Of a DNA stretch of 8,122 bases, positions 6,992-8,122 are shown one piece after another. A program made the translations under genes and the position numbers. Each line of letters starts with the position of its first letter. The first letter of the stretch is position 1. Source of the stretch: CAZGSG01 sp964528095 (lineage in GTDB: Bacteria > Bacteroidota > Bacteroidia > Chitinophagales > Chitinophagaceae); contig CAZGSG010000265.1 in the NCBI GenBank assembly GCA_964528095.1, positions 1 to 8,122 on the forward strand, in the 5' to 3' direction. The notes beneath the pieces are model-generated. The model was not told where the DNA came from. It made no database searches and worked only from the letters and a program-made list of their open reading frames with translations.

Positions 6992-8122
6992 TTATTTTTT
7001 GAGTACGAGTTCCTGTATTGTTCCGTAATTCTCATAGCTGGAAGTGATTACTTTATCGCCTGCTTTTAATCCTGAAAGTATCTGGTAGTATTCAGGGCTT
7101 TGCATGCCCAGTTGTATATCTACTTTATAAGCTACGTTGCCGTTTTCACCTACTTTGAAAATCCAGTTACCTCCGGTTTGCTGGTAGAAGCCTCCTCTTG
7201 GCAGCAACAATGCCTGTGTTTCTTCACTTAGCGCAAGGCCGATCTGCAGGGTTTGGCCACGACGTATGCCCTGTGGCACTTCACCGTCAAACTCCATGTC
7301 CACCTGGAAACGCGCGTTGACGATCTGGCTGTATACTTTTTTTATCTTCAGTTTATACTCTTTGTTGGCAAAAGTGAACTTGCCGGTAAGGCCGGTATAG
7401 ATACGGGAAAGATAAAATTCGTCTATGTCTGCCCTTACTTTAAAACCACTCAATACGTCGATCTGGCCCAGCCGTTCGCCTTTATTCTTGGATTGCCCGA
7501 TCTCGGCGTCCAGCGAGGTCAACTGACCGTCGATAGGAGAACGCACCACCAGGTCGCCCACTTTCTGACGCATTACGCTCAACGCGTTCTGTGTCCGTGC
7601 ATAGGATTGTCTTGCCTGTTCTGCTTCCATTTTGGTAGAAGAAGAATCCTGGCGAAGGATCTGCTCAGATAATTTTCTTTTCTGCAGCTGGTAATTATAA
7701 TTGTTCTCCGATTGTTTAAAATCCTGGAGACCGACCACTTTCTGGTCATACAGTTTTTTATTGAGGAGATAGATCCGTTCAGCTTCTTTCAGCTCGCTTT
7801 CCACGTCGGTCATCTGGTTCAGTTTTCCGATTGTATTCTGACGGGCCGCATTTTGAGAGATCTGCATTTGCGTCAGCAGGTCATATACAGAGGTCTCCTG
7901 GTTTACCAGGCTCAATTCCAGGTCGGTATTGGAAAAACGGAGGATCGGTTCTCCTTTTTTCATGATAGCGCCATCTTCCACGAATTTTTCTTCTACCCGG
8001 CCGCCTTCGAGCGCGTCCAGGAAGATCGTTGTCATGGGAAGCACGGTACCATTTACAGGAATAAACTCCTGGAACGGCCCCTGTTTGATCTCGCTGATCA
8101 TGATACGTTCTGTGTCTACATT
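6992..8122 (-). CDS. HlyD/MacA-family periplasmic adaptor (membrane fusion protein), 5' end outside window
   Basis: 376 residues are visible and the frame is open to the right edge. The first visible residues are NVDTERIMISEIKQGPF. The Met at 8101 is residue 8 and is almost certainly internal. The pre-barrel segment is already under way there, and the expected N-terminal membrane anchor, perhaps 40 residues, is missing. Domains in visible numbering: first half of the lipoyl/barrel-sandwich domain (about 20-67, GGRVEEKFVEDGAIMKKGEP), a long alpha-helical coiled-coil hairpin (about 68-190, tip near 118-138), second lipoyl half with VRSPIDG at 193-199, beta-barrel (about 225-300), and membrane-proximal domain (about 303-376) ending with GLKAGDKVITS. 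It should sit in the periplasm, anchored in the inner membrane, and link the permeases to a TolC-like duct. The next gene follows after 29 bp. Family is secure; the assignment to this exporter rests on operon position. Confidence 0.95.
   Translation of the reverse strand, partial: NVDTERIMISEIKQGPFQEFIPVNGTVLPMTTIFLDALEGGRVEEKFVEDGAIMKKGEPILRFSNTDLELSLVNQETSVYDLLTQMQISQNAARQNTIGKLNQMTDVESELKEAERIYLLNKKLYDQKVVGLQDFKQSENNYNYQLQKRKLSEQILRQDSSSTKMEAEQARQSYARTQNALSVMRQKVGDLVVRSPIDGQLTSLDAEIGQSKNKGERLGQIDVLSGFKVRADIDEFYLSRIYTGLTGKFTFANKEYKLKIKKVYSQIVNARFQVDMEFDGEVPQGIRRGQTLQIGLALSEETQALLLPRGGFYQQTGGNWIFKVGENGNVAYKVDIQLGMQSPEYYQILSGLKAGDKVITSSYENYGTIQELVLKK

Larger units (their letters stand above)
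1..8122 (-). other. Putative operon for a MacAB-type tripartite exporter
   Basis: Six genes point the same way with gaps of 29, 37, 63, 27 and 56 bp, in the order adaptor, small secreted protein, ABC ATPase, permease, permease, permease. The gaps are A/T-rich on average. I saw no GC-rich hairpin followed by a T-run, and no clear TTG / TAnnTTTG Bacteroidota promoter pair, so one transcript reading through all genes is the simplest inference. Both ends are open: the adaptor begins beyond position 8122 and the third permease continues below position 1. A TolC-like outer-membrane protein and a regulator, which often accompany such clusters, are not visible here. Co-transcription is inferred from spacing only. 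Confidence 0.8.

Noticed and set aside
7253..7672. Plus-strand open frame of 139 codons
   Set aside because: It is antisense to the adaptor gene. The long open frame comes from codon bias of the real gene, and no start context or family resemblance supports it.
6992..8101. Reading the Met at 8101 as the start of the adaptor
   Set aside because: The frame stays open to the window edge, and the residues before that Met (NVDTERI) fit the usual lead-in of the family. A start there would remove the membrane anchor.

Overview
All recognisable genes in this window lie on the minus strand and run in the same direction, from high to low coordinates. They form one exporter operon of the MacA/MacB (HlyD plus LolD-like ATPase plus FtsX/MacB-type permease) kind. 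The permeases are about 800 residues long with a duplicated architecture. They open with MIKNYFKIA-type N-termini and carry paired RxKExGxRKVxGA motifs. Start sites are preceded by A/T-rich stretches rather than clear Shine-Dalgarno sequences. Together these point to a member of the Bacteroidota, most probably Chitinophagaceae (a Chitinophaga-like soil bacterium). The phylum call is firm; the family call is an impression from protein style and was not tested.

Layout in transcription order: 8122-6992, HlyD/MacA-like periplasmic adaptor, N-terminus beyond the window edge; 6962-6777, a 61-residue protein with an apparent secretion signal and no recognised family; 6739-6062, ABC ATPase of the MacB/LolD type with all nucleotide-binding motifs; 5998-3584, FtsX/MacB permease of 804 aa; 3556-1175, a second such permease of 793 aa; 1118-1, a third and more divergent permease cut by the left edge (372 residues visible). 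The gaps are 29, 37, 63, 27 and 56 bp. I found no convincing terminator or Bacteroidota-type promoter in any of them, so a single transcript starting outside the window is the simplest reading. No stretch above 100 bp lacks a gene.

How the parts should work together, by analogy with MacAB-TolC: the ATPase dimer docks on permease cytoplasmic loops and drives a mechanical cycle in the periplasmic domains. The adaptor bridges to an outer-membrane TolC-like duct, which is not in the window. Substrates are usually taken from the periplasm or the outer leaflet of the inner membrane rather than from the cytoplasm. One ATPase appears to serve up to three different permease polypeptides.

The window is mostly an ordinary example of a common Bacteroidota exporter cluster. 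The element most worth a second look is the small secreted-peptide gene between adaptor and ATPase, which could be a substrate or accessory of the exporter. The unlike third permease comes next. I see no RNA genes, CRISPR array, insertion sequence or attachment site.
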